Part shown: positions 25,536 to 31,426 of the stretch, piece by piece
Position numbering within the stretch: position 1 is the stretch's first letter
Layout of the letters: each line of letters starts with the position of its first letter
IMG/VR virus record: IMGVR_UViG_3300028610_000712
Location: 1-48,110 of that record
Length of the DNA stretch: 48,110 bases
Reading direction: 5' to 3' (one strand)
Source of the DNA: a virus
Made by a program: the position numbers and the translations under genes
The notes under the pieces: model-generated
What the model saw: only the letters and a program-made list of their open reading frames with translations
What the model was told of the DNA's origin: nothing
Database searches by the model: none

Positions 25536-26119
25536 AAGCTAATAATTTCTTTAGCTGCATCCATCATTTTTTGAGTTCGTCCGATATACCGTAACGTCAC
25601 TGCCGGACTTGAATGATTTAGCATAGCCTGTACCAACGATCCGTCTTTGCCTGTTGCTTCGTAGACATGCAAGGCGTGAGTTTTGCGCATCGATTGAGTG
25701 TTGAAATTTTCAATACCACACTCTTTTGCAGCTCTGCAAAGGATTTTGCTGCTCCAATCTCTAGTAATTGGAACATTCACATCTTTATTATTTCTTATAC
25801 GATAAAATAAATAATGATCAGGTTTATTGCCGATATACCGAGTGATATATGCTCTCAAGACCGGTGCTAATGTTGATGTTATTATGATCCGGTTGTATTT
25901 GCCGGTTTTTTGTTCTCGAATATCGATGTATTTCTTAATTTTATAATTAGTACCAGGATACATGACATGACGCACGGTAAGTCTTAGCAAGTCGCCGATT
26001 CTAAGAATTGTATTTACACCGGTTTGGAACAATAGAGCATCGCGCGGATTTTTACCACGAAGATACCGGAGCATTTCTTTAACTTTTTCTCTATCCTCGA
26101 TCGGTAATGTCGTGGCCAT
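25532..26119 (-). CDS. Minimal tyrosine recombinase
   Basis: A 195-aa protein consisting of the catalytic domain only. R40 (TILRIGDLL), K71 (EQKTGKY), R145 (SMRKTH), H169 (MLNHSS) and Y178 (LRYIG) are present. The usual box II His before the second Arg is Gln142. The N-terminal core-binding domain of classical integrases is missing. Such short recombinases occur in phages and plasmids as integrases or resolvases. It is the last gene of the leftward operon, overlapping the upstream gene by 29 bases. No att site could be identified. A role in integration or in resolving concatemers is possible. Confidence 0.85.
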   Translation of the reverse strand: MATTLPIEDREKVKEMLRYLRGKNPRDALLFQTGVNTILRIGDLLRLTVRHVMYPGTNYKIKKYIDIREQKTGKYNRIIITSTLAPVLRAYITRYIGNKPDHYLFYRIRNNKDVNVPITRDWSSKILCRAAKECGIENFNTQSMRKTHALHVYEATGKDGSLVQAMLNHSSPAVTLRYIGRTQKMMDAAKEIISF

Positions 26120-26849
26120 CCTCTAATTTCCCCTGTTCTTTTTTATATTTTTTCACCGGTGCTTTTGTTTCTACCGGGAACATAACCGTTACGCCGTGCT
26201 TACTTCCGGTACCTTCTTGAACTGATTTTATCTGATCTTCCTCCGTGATTACTCCGCTTTGGTCGGCTAGAAATTTAGCTTGGAATAGCGCTCCCTGTGC
26301 GATTTTCTGCATAGCAATAACACCTTGCGGCGTTTCCGCCAATTTATCTCTTTGTTTTTTGGTTATTTTCAAGCCATCGGCATAAAACTCGGCAATTTCA
26401 AGTTGTTTTAATATCATACGTTGAGCCGCAGCAGATCCGAGCGAAATTTTTTCACGCATGATAAGGTTTCGATTCGCCCACCACTGGCGCAAAGTGCTTT
26501 TCGATACTCCGAGCCACCTGGCCACTCCCGCGTAGTATGGCGTTGCGCTCATTCCGACACCGAGATCGGCCATCATTCCAACAGAGGCAGACATAAGCGA
26601 AATCGCCGTTATTTTAGCATATACTTTATATGTATGATTTTCGTTTTTTTCAAATAATTCGGTAGTGCCGAGTTTTTCAACTAATTCTTTGGCTTTCATC
26701 AATATAGGAATATTTTCATCCTTCTCTATCGTGAGTATTTCTTCTTCCGGTACGTCTAAGCGCCGTAACATTTCCCGGACTTCCTCTTGGTATTCCAATT
26801 TACTAAGTGCTAAAGTATCTTCCCTTAACTTATTTTTTGTACTGGTCAT
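26091..26849 (-). CDS. Helix-turn-helix protein, candidate small terminase
   Basis: A 252-aa protein. Residues about 106-127 (YAGVARWLGVSKSTLRQWWA) form a clear helix-turn-helix. Helical segments flank it on both sides, and the C-terminus is Lys-rich (KAPVKKYKKEQGK). The arrangement resembles some small terminase subunits, which recognise the packaging site, and no other candidate small terminase is present. But it lies on the opposite strand, about 13 kb from terL, beside a recombinase. An alternative is a recombinase-associated DNA-binding protein. The start overlaps the stop of the GIY-YIG gene (ATGA). Confidence 0.5.
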   Translation of the reverse strand: MTSTKNKLREDTLALSKLEYQEEVREMLRRLDVPEEEILTIEKDENIPILMKAKELVEKLGTTELFEKNENHTYKVYAKITAISLMSASVGMMADLGVGMSATPYYAGVARWLGVSKSTLRQWWANRNLIMREKISLGSAAAQRMILKQLEIAEFYADGLKITKKQRDKLAETPQGVIAMQKIAQGALFQAKFLADQSGVITEEDQIKSVQEGTGSKHGVTVMFPVETKAPVKKYKKEQGKLEDGHDITDRG

Positions 26850-27670
26850 TTCTTATCCTTTTTTCTATTTTTTGCCGCGATACTTGTTTTTTCTCTCTGT
26901 TCGGGATCGCTATATCTTTTCTTTTGTGCGATACTCATATTTTTTCTTGCTTTATCTGATGCGCGTTTACCAAACATTGGATGATTTTTACCCGCTTTGG
27001 CGATACTCATATTTTTTTTTGCTTGTATGGTTGCCTTTGTTCCTGTTTTCGACTTTATAATCTTATTAATGGTTTCAATAGATGGATGCTTGCCATAATT
27101 CGCATTATTAACTCCACTATTAGCAATACCTATTTTCTTTTTGTGTTCTTCTGAAAGTGGTATGCCTCTATGTGCATCGCCTATTTTACGTTTCGTTGTG
27201 TCGGTGTGATGAAAACCTCTTTTACCTGTGTGAGAGTCAATCCTTTTTTGGCGCGTTTCCGGTGTATCTACTCTACCGGTAGCAGATTTGCGCGCCGCCT
27301 CCTTTATTTTATTTTTAATGTGTTCCGGTAAATTAAGATGAGATTCTTTTGATTTTTCTTTGCTTTCCTCTGCAAGCGAAAAATACAGCCCTCCGCTTTG
27401 ACAATTATATCCATATTTTCTGTTCATAGAATTATATTTTTTTATGTAAAATTCTCTATACATAAAAGATTCGGACCTTTTATTACAATATTCTAATATA
27501 AACCAACTAAAATTATTTGATCCATATCTGTTAATCGCATCATATAAAAACCCGCTTGTATCTCTCGTTGCTTCGCTTATTTGTAGTTTTTTGCGCACTT
27601 GTAATGAATATATTGTATGTCCAATAAATACCTTTCCATTAATTCGGTTTGTTATTTTATATACTATCAT
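26846..27670 (-). CDS. GIY-YIG homing endonuclease with NUMOD repeats
   Basis: A 274-aa protein. The ATG at 27670 follows AAAGGAAAT; a start at 27700 would have no ribosome site. IVYKITNRINGKVFIGHT (2-19) is the GIY-YIG core, and FMYREFYIKKYNS supplies the catalytic acidic region. From about residue 100 a series of NUMOD3-like repeats (SGVNNANYGKHPS, AGKNHPMFGKRAS) forms a long DNA-binding tail. The gene sits in the leftward operon with its stop overlapping the next start, preceded by a strong hairpin (27689-27742). It differs clearly in sequence from the GIY-YIG protein at 23474. Confidence 0.9.
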   Translation of the reverse strand: MIVYKITNRINGKVFIGHTIYSLQVRKKLQISEATRDTSGFLYDAINRYGSNNFSWFILEYCNKRSESFMYREFYIKKYNSMNRKYGYNCQSGGLYFSLAEESKEKSKESHLNLPEHIKNKIKEAARKSATGRVDTPETRQKRIDSHTGKRGFHHTDTTKRKIGDAHRGIPLSEEHKKKIGIANSGVNNANYGKHPSIETINKIIKSKTGTKATIQAKKNMSIAKAGKNHPMFGKRASDKARKNMSIAQKKRYSDPEQREKTSIAAKNRKKDKK

Positions 27671-27688
27671 ATTATTTCCTTTTAATTC

Positions 27689-27758
27689 CGTGAGTAGCAC
27701 CGGAAGGATGGCTCATTACACCAGGAACCGGTACTACCCACGTTTGACCGTTACGGTC
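27689..27758 (-). promoter_or_regulatory. Intergenic RNA hairpins in the leftward transcript
   Basis: CGTGAGTAGCACCGG (27689-27703) and CCGGTACTACCCACG (27728-27742) form a 15-bp helix in the leftward RNA, with two G-U pairs and a 24-base loop. In the opposite transcript the same two positions would be A-C mismatches, so the structure fits only the leftward strand. A second hairpin, GACCG-TTA-CGGTC (27746-27758), spans the stop codon of the upstream gene. There is no T-run. They may act as processing or stability elements, or as a translational control of the endonuclease. Confidence 0.65.
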
Positions 27759-27990
27759 TTAAATCTTTTAAATAGTGGATCTTATTACAAATTTCACAAA
27801 CTATATAACCGTTGCCGCCCGGCGCTTCGCTATCCGGCACGGTTTCGTAATCGTTAATTTCTAAACAGTCGCAAACTATCTTATACCATCGCCCGGTAGA
27901 GGTCAAAGCCTTTCCGTTTTCAATATCGACAATTTGCGATTTCTGTACTTTTGTTTCGATCCCGTGCATTATTAGTATTAGTGTATCCAT
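27751..27990 (-). CDS. Small Cys-rich hypothetical protein
   Basis: A 79-aa protein. The ATG at 27990 is two bases after the stop of the upstream 49-aa gene, which favours it over a TTG at 28026. KIVCDCLEIN (about 38-47) and YIVCEICNKIH (about 62-72) make a CxC...CxxC metal-binding pattern. A basic and polar N-terminus precedes it. Probably a small zinc-binding regulator; family not recognised. Its stop codon lies in a hairpin. Confidence 0.6.
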   Translation of the reverse strand: MDTLILIMHGIETKVQKSQIVDIENGKALTSTGRWYKIVCDCLEINDYETVPDSEAPGGNGYIVCEICNKIHYLKDLRP

Positions 27991-27992
27991 TA

Positions 27993-28142
27993 CTATTCTA
28001 CAAGCGCAAGGAGACAAAGAATACAACCAATAATCGCAATCACCTTATTAAGAAGCGGAAGGCTGTCTTTGGTTGCTATTTTTATATAAGTCATTGCGTT
28101 TATTAAGAATATTCCTGCAAGCATTAATTTTATCTGATCCAT
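27993..28142 (-). CDS. Tiny membrane protein
   Basis: A 49-aa protein with a good ribosome site (CAGGAAATC before ATG). Two hydrophobic stretches, about 5-18 (KLMLAGIFLINAM) and 32-48 (KVIAIIGCILCLLALV), are joined by a short polar linker. It overlaps the end of the preceding 36-aa gene by 13 bases. Family unknown. Part of a run of very small membrane proteins in this operon. Confidence 0.6.
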   Translation of the reverse strand: MDQIKLMLAGIFLINAMTYIKIATKDSLPLLNKVIAIIGCILCLLALVE

Positions 28143-28240
28143 TTTGATTTCCTGTTTTTAGGTTTATTATAATATTTTTCAAGTACAAAGATAAGCACGA
28201 TTCCGATTATTAAGACTATGTGTATCCACTGTACTTTCAT
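28130..28240 (-). CDS. Tiny single-pass membrane protein
   Basis: A 36-aa protein starting in a TAATG overlap with the upstream gene. One hydrophobic helix (about 6-20, HIVLIIGIVLIFVLE) is followed by a basic tail (KYYNKPKNRKSKW). The topology suggests a periplasmic N-terminus and a basic cytoplasmic tail. Function unknown. Confidence 0.55.
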   Translation of the reverse strand: MKVQWIHIVLIIGIVLIFVLEKYYNKPKNRKSKWIR

Positions 28241-28515
28241 TATTGTCTATCGAAATATTCGTCAATGAATCGAAGTGTCACAGGGTTAGGAATAGAATCT
28301 TTAACTATATCCCATCCGGCATAGGTGCGTATTTCTTTCAATAGTTTCTCCGCTTCATCGAGCCGGGCTTGAAGGTCTTGCATCCGTGTTGCTGCCGGTT
28401 TAAATACGATCGGCTTTTTGCCTTTACCTTCCCGGAGTATTTCAAAACTTGGCGGTAAGTCTGACATTTTAAAAACTTCATGATCTTGTGAATCAAAAAC
28501 GTATAGTATTTTCAT
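28240..28515 (-). CDS. Small coiled-coil phage protein
   Basis: A 91-aa protein. A beta-rich N-terminus (MKILYVFDSQDHEVFKM) is followed by a coiled coil (about 43-65, RMQDLQARLDEAEKLLKEI) and a TYAGWD ... LRFIDEYF tail. This pattern is frequent among small early phage proteins. No defined activity. It is in the middle of the leftward operon. Confidence 0.6.
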   Translation of the reverse strand: MKILYVFDSQDHEVFKMSDLPPSFEILREGKGKKPIVFKPAATRMQDLQARLDEAEKLLKEIRTYAGWDIVKDSIPNPVTLRFIDEYFDRQ

Positions 28516-28526
28516 GCGATATTTCC

Positions 28527-28778
28527 TTAAAAAAGGGCTAGTGGTACTTTGATAGCTTTTGCGGAAGAAACACCGGATTTGCCTATACCTGGCTTGTCTG
28601 GTGCTAATTCTACAACTGATCCGTTAGACCATATTTGCTTACCAAGCGGAAAGCCGGATCCAACGTCCGGAACTGTTAGGACATTTACTCTCGTTCCCAT
28701 CGTGCCTTTGCTTAATACTTCGGCGGTCGCGCCATTGCAGACAATTTTAACTCCTTCCGGTACTTCGTCAATTCTCAT
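28527..28778 (-). CDS. Small hypothetical beta-rich protein
   Basis: An 83-aa protein directly overlapping the neighbourhood of the upstream stop. Gly- and Val-rich (KIVCNGATAEVLSKGTMG, PDVGSGFPLG), probably a small beta-barrel. No motif recognised. A slippery A/T run follows its stop. Translationally coupled member of the leftward set. Confidence 0.55.
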   Translation of the reverse strand: MRIDEVPEGVKIVCNGATAEVLSKGTMGTRVNVLTVPDVGSGFPLGKQIWSNGSVVELAPDKPGIGKSGVSSAKAIKVPLALF

Positions 28779-28982
28779 TTAATTCTCTTTGGTTGTAAAT
28801 CCGTCACACTCTAACAGCCATGTGGGATCAAAGTTATGTGGAAACATAAACCATCCACCGGAAATGCCGCCCGGGTGTCCTTTAACTCCAATGTCTTTAG
28901 GTTGTGGGTGATTACATTTTGAGTGTGCATCGCCAGGTATTGTGCCTCTATATTTACATTTGTAGCAATTTGGTTTATTCAT
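28779..28982 (-). CDS. Small zinc-binding phage protein
   Basis: A 67-aa protein. CYKCKYRG (6-13) and HSKCNHP (20-26) form a CxxC...C-x-H-type zinc site, followed by a Gly-rich, aromatic segment (GGWFMFPHNFDP) and CDGF near the end. This matches a common small phage zinc-protein pattern of unknown function. The start overlaps the preceding gene by eight bases. Confidence 0.65.
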   Translation of the reverse strand: MNKPNCYKCKYRGTIPGDAHSKCNHPQPKDIGVKGHPGGISGGWFMFPHNFDPTWLLECDGFTTKEN

Positions 28983-29154
28983 GTTGTTTATCCCTTTTTA
29001 TTTTATAGGTTTGTGAATTAGTATATTTCTGCATTAGGTCACGTTTGCGCTGTGCCTCTACCTTACTAAAAGACTTCCCTTCGGTTATCTCTTGCTCCGG
29101 GCGGAAAGTGTTGTCATTGCCGTAAACCTCTGCTACTTCAATGTGATATTTCAT
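28975..29154 (-). CDS. Small hypothetical protein
   Basis: A 59-aa basic protein (MKYHIEVAEVYGNDNTFRPE opening, then a Lys/Arg-rich helix with SKVEAQRKRDLMQKY). It lies between two coupled genes and its last eight bases overlap the next ATG. The codon texture and tight packing support it as a real gene. No family recognised. Confidence 0.55.
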   Translation of the reverse strand: MKYHIEVAEVYGNDNTFRPEQEITEGKSFSKVEAQRKRDLMQKYTNSQTYKIKRDKQHE

Positions 29155-29156
29155 AA

Positions 29157-29459
29157 TTACGCCTTTAGTTTTGGGATTTCAAAATATTCTTCTGCAATTA
29201 TTTCCAAACTTAGCCAGAATAGCTGTTCGCAGTAATCATTTGCCAACTTACCGGCAAGCGATTCCATCGTTCCATCGTCTACCTTAGATACGTCAAAACC
29301 TTTTTCGGTTAAATCGTCACGGTGTACGCTTGTTATCTTAAAGTATCCATCTTCAAGTTTATTATTTATAGATTTCTGAATACCGGCTAACTGTTTCTTG
29401 CTTAGTGAATTAACAGTACCTTTTATGGTGTTCATTATTTCGTGAGTTTTATTGTGCAT
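29157..29459 (-). CDS. Small helical hypothetical protein
   Basis: A 100-aa protein. The ATG at 29459 follows AAAGGGGAAG; a further upstream start at 29489 lies within the previous gene and has no ribosome site. It is helical and charged (KKQLAGIQKSINNKLEDGY, GTMESLAGKLANDYCEQL). No transmembrane helix or metal motif. Unknown function. Confidence 0.6.
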   Translation of the reverse strand: MHNKTHEIMNTIKGTVNSLSKKQLAGIQKSINNKLEDGYFKITSVHRDDLTEKGFDVSKVDDGTMESLAGKLANDYCEQLFWLSLEIIAEEYFEIPKLKA

Positions 29460-29460
29460 A

Positions 29461-29640
29461 TTACTTCCCCTTTTTATAATCAGGTTCAAGAACTAATGTA
29501 TCTATCATTGTTTTACAGCTTGGGCAATCTGTTATAAAATGTCCAACTTGTGCTATAAATGTCATATCAACGCCTAAGTGGTAGCCACAATCACACTCGA
29601 TAATTTCAATTTCGCATTTATCAATATTTACTTGTTTCAT
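29461..29640 (-). CDS. Small zinc-ribbon protein
   Basis: A 59-aa protein with CDCGYH (16-21) and CPSC (39-42) spaced like a zinc ribbon (CxC-x-x-H ... CxxC). The stop lies one base before the ATG of the next gene. Another of several tiny metal-binding proteins in this operon. Role unknown. Confidence 0.6.
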   Translation of the reverse strand: MKQVNIDKCEIEIIECDCGYHLGVDMTFIAQVGHFITDCPSCKTMIDTLVLEPDYKKGK

Positions 29641-29644
29641 GATT

Positions 29645-29770
29645 TTACCTCTCGTTTAATATTTGTTCAATGTAATCGTTAGTCTTGTCCTGATAAGTGA
29701 ACGCGCCGGACTTAACTATCATGTAGCTGAACAGGATTATTAAGATTACTATGATTATTAACCGGCGCAT
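29645..29770 (-). CDS. Tiny single-pass membrane protein
   Basis: A 41-aa protein. A basic start (MRRL) and one hydrophobic helix (about 4-19, LIIIVILIILFSYMIV) are followed by a polar C-terminus (YQDKTNDYIEQILNER). It is four bases upstream of the next ATG. Topology N-in is likely. Function unknown. Confidence 0.55.
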   Translation of the reverse strand: MRRLIIIVILIILFSYMIVKSGAFTYQDKTNDYIEQILNER

Positions 29771-29775
29771 TTTAA

Positions 29776-30015
29776 TTATAAGAAATGGCTAATGTTATGA
29801 GCAACAGTGCGCATTTCTTTTGATAAAGGGCTAAACTGAAACTCTATTTCTTTACCAACTGCTGACATAAATGCTTTAGGTAATAGAAAATTATCTTCGT
29901 AAGCGTCAAGATCAAGACAGCCGGAAAGGAGTGCTTTCTCAATTCTATCATCAATTAATTGAGCAACAGACCTTTTTAATTGTTTAGATCGTTTGCGGAA
30001 TTGTGTTTTAGTCAT
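29776..30015 (-). CDS. Small hypothetical protein
   Basis: A 79-aa protein. A basic helical N-terminus (KTQFRKRSKQLKRSVAQLID) is followed by an amphipathic middle and a hydrophobic C-terminus. AAGGAAA precedes the ATG. There is no recognised domain; the basic first helix could bind nucleic acid. Part of the leftward operon. Confidence 0.55.
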   Translation of the reverse strand: MTKTQFRKRSKQLKRSVAQLIDDRIEKALLSGCLDLDAYEDNFLLPKAFMSAVGKEIEFQFSPLSKEMRTVAHNISHFL

Positions 30016-30030
30016 GGATTTTTCCTTATG

Positions 30031-30129
30031 TTAATTAATTAAATATGTTATGTCGTGGATTATACGATGCGCCACGTATGAGATAGCAAGCGCAAGTATC
30101 AGCATTAATAAATAAATTACACGCTTCAT
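30031..30129 (-). CDS. Tiny membrane protein
   Basis: A 32-aa peptide. MKRVIYLLMLILALAISYV is a hydrophobic helix after a basic start, followed by AHRIIHDITYLIN. The start overlaps the stop of the upstream gene by one base (TAATG), which is the main support for a real gene. Function unknown. Confidence 0.5.
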   Translation of the reverse strand: MKRVIYLLMLILALAISYVAHRIIHDITYLIN

Positions 30130-30299
30130 TAATGATCCAACGCCGTAGCAGTTTGTAACCTAATCGCAAAATCCGCATAATTACCTACTCTGCATTGATC
30201 TCTTGAATGTGTACTAGTTAATCTATTACTACTACTTAACGCTAGGACTAACAGCAAAGCACCAACAGTATGCGGAAAATATGTTTTTAATTTATTCAT
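30129..30299 (-). CDS. Small protein with membrane anchor or signal peptide
   Basis: A 56-aa protein. A basic N-terminus and hydrophobic segment (about 11-21, TVGALLLVLAL) ending in Ser residues look like a signal anchor. The remainder is polar with one Cys. It overlaps its upstream neighbour by eight bases and its downstream neighbour by one. No family recognised. Confidence 0.5.
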   Translation of the reverse strand: MNKLKTYFPHTVGALLLVLALSSSNRLTSTHSRDQCRVGNYADFAIRLQTATALDH

Positions 30300-30471
30300 T
30301 ACCATAGACCAGCTTAAACAATGTATTGTATTCAGCTTCTAATTCACGACAAACAGCGTACATCGTTGGTGTATAAGCAGAAAGGTTTGCATAGTATTGA
30401 TTTGCTTGACGAAGCAAACAGTACAGATTATTACAAACTTGCGCTAATTGATTGTTAAGTTTATTATTCAT
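30292..30471 (-). CDS. Small helical hypothetical protein
   Basis: A 59-aa protein that is Asn-, Gln- and Tyr-rich and helical (NNKLNNQLAQVCNNLYCLL), with three Cys. The start is four bases inside the previous gene (ATGA). Function unknown. Part of the compact leftward gene run. Confidence 0.5.
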   Translation of the reverse strand: MNNKLNNQLAQVCNNLYCLLRQANQYYANLSAYTPTMYAVCRELEAEYNTLFKLVYGNE

Positions 30472-30575
30472 TTAAACCTCTTAAATATTAATACAACAAC
30501 TAACAGAACAATAACTACATTGAATATTATGTTAAGAGTATCTATGAGGAGGATTAATTCTATTGATTGATTCAT
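30468..30575 (-). CDS. Tiny membrane protein, first gene of the leftward operon
   Basis: A 35-aa peptide with AAAAAGGAAAATCC as ribosome-site region. Hydrophobic throughout (LILLIDTLNIIFNVVIVLLV), ending with a basic tail (FKRFK). It is the promoter-proximal leftward gene; the 851-base noncoding region lies directly upstream of it. Confidence 0.5.
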   Translation of the reverse strand: MNQSIELILLIDTLNIIFNVVIVLLVVVLIFKRFK

Positions 30576-30876
30576 GGATTTTCCTTTTTAGTTTATTATT
30601 GAAATAATCATTTTATTATCATAATCGGTAAACAAGGTACAAACAGGTAAGTGTTAAAAGCAAGGTTTATTTTAATTATTTATATAAAACAAGATTATAG
30701 TGGATTATGTTTTAATGATTATATGATGTGGGTTTTGCAATGCGCACCAGTCTCTTAGCTATTACTATTAACTTAGATGTAGGTACTAAATAAGAGTGGA
30801 TTTTGATGGTGGGATTGTATTCCTATCAATATACACGCAGTCCACACGTGTGATTAACACAGCCTATAAATAGACG

Positions 30877-30891
30877 TTATGTATAATAGAG
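30877..30891 (+). repeat. 15-bp direct repeat, copy 1
   Basis: TTATGTATAATAGAG, repeated exactly at 30931-30945, 54 bases downstream (about five helical turns). Both copies contain TATAAT without a good -35 box. Probably a protein-binding site or a pair of weak promoters. Confidence 0.7.
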
Positions 30892-30930
30892 ACCTTTTGT
30901 CGAGGGTGAATAAATGTCGTATAATATATA

Positions 30931-30945
30931 TTATGTATAATAGAG
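30931..30945 (+). repeat. 15-bp direct repeat, copy 2
   Basis: The exact second copy of TTATGTATAATAGAG. It is preceded by TCGTATAATATA, so this stretch is rich in -10-like sequence and likely easy to melt. Confidence 0.7.
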
Positions 30946-31050
30946 CCACTAGTATTAACTTAACACAATGACATTTCACAGGCGTGGAAGCACGGTTATT
31001 GGAGTGTTGATCCATTTAGTATAGTCTTGTTTTTTGATATAAAGCAGACT

Positions 31051-31063
31051 ACATGAATTCCAT
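31051..31063 (+). repeat. 13-bp direct repeat, copy 1
   Basis: ACATGAATTCCAT, a near-palindrome around GAATTC, repeated exactly at 31109-31121, 58 bases downstream. The spacing is similar to that of the other repeat pair in this region. Confidence 0.7.
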
Positions 31064-31108
31064 CTAACTACATACAATAACAATAACTTACTAAATGCCT
31101 ACCTCGTA

Positions 31109-31121
31109 ACATGAATTCCAT
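31109..31121 (+). repeat. 13-bp direct repeat, copy 2
   Basis: The exact second copy of ACATGAATTCCAT. The pair of near-palindromes suggests a dimeric DNA-binding protein recognising two sites on the same face of the helix. Confidence 0.7.
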
Positions 31122-31347
31122 TACAGCTAAACACAGCCATAATGACACACAAATCAACATAAATTAACCGGTAGACCCACCCATGCCAAGCGGGTGCGCC
31201 CCCTCGTATTATATATAGCTATTACATCCACAACTTTTGGAGTTAAAAACGTCTTTAGTAAGTAAGAAGTTGTGTATAAATAATTACTTATGTAGAGATT
31301 CTGTTTAAAAGGTAAGTAAAAAATCCTGTGAGTGCTAAAAAATCCAC

Positions 31348-31375
31348 TTGACTTATTGTAACTCTTTGTTATAGT
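31348..31375 (+). promoter_or_regulatory. Sigma70-type promoter of the rightward early operon
   Basis: TTGACT (31348-31353) and TATAGT (31370-31375) are 16 bases apart, about 50 bases upstream of the first rightward ATG (31427). Two AAAAAATCC repeats lie immediately upstream and could be regulator sites. Confidence 0.75.
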
Positions 31376-31426
31376 TTCATTTGTTCTTATAGAAGGAATT
31401 ACAATCATTTGAAGAAAGGGGAAAGA

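Larger units (their letters stand above)
30576..31426. promoter_or_regulatory. Divergent noncoding control region, candidate origin
   Basis: An AT-rich stretch without a credible gene between the leftward and rightward early operons. It contains TTATGTATAATAGAG twice (30877-30891, 30931-30945), ACATGAATTCCAT twice (31051-31063, 31109-31121), and the palindrome CACACGTGTG (30843-30852). It also has an 8-bp inverted repeat CACAACTT/AAGTTGTG (31229-31236, 31267-31274), AAAAAATCC twice near 31320-31345, and a rightward promoter (31348-31375). A weak leftward promoter candidate is TTGTAC/GATAAT on the minus strand (30642-30615). It could be an origin, an operator cluster, or both. Confidence 0.6.

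Noticed and set aside
30877-31121. CRISPR array
   Set aside because: Only two copies each of two unrelated short repeats; no series of equal spacers.
31154-31408. 84-codon open frame on the minus strand in the control region
   Set aside because: No ribosome site, low-complexity composition, and it covers the rightward promoter and repeats; the region reads better as noncoding.
30576-31426. tRNA or tmRNA gene in the large noncoding region
   Set aside because: No cloverleaf, TTCRA-type loop or acceptor stem pairing found.
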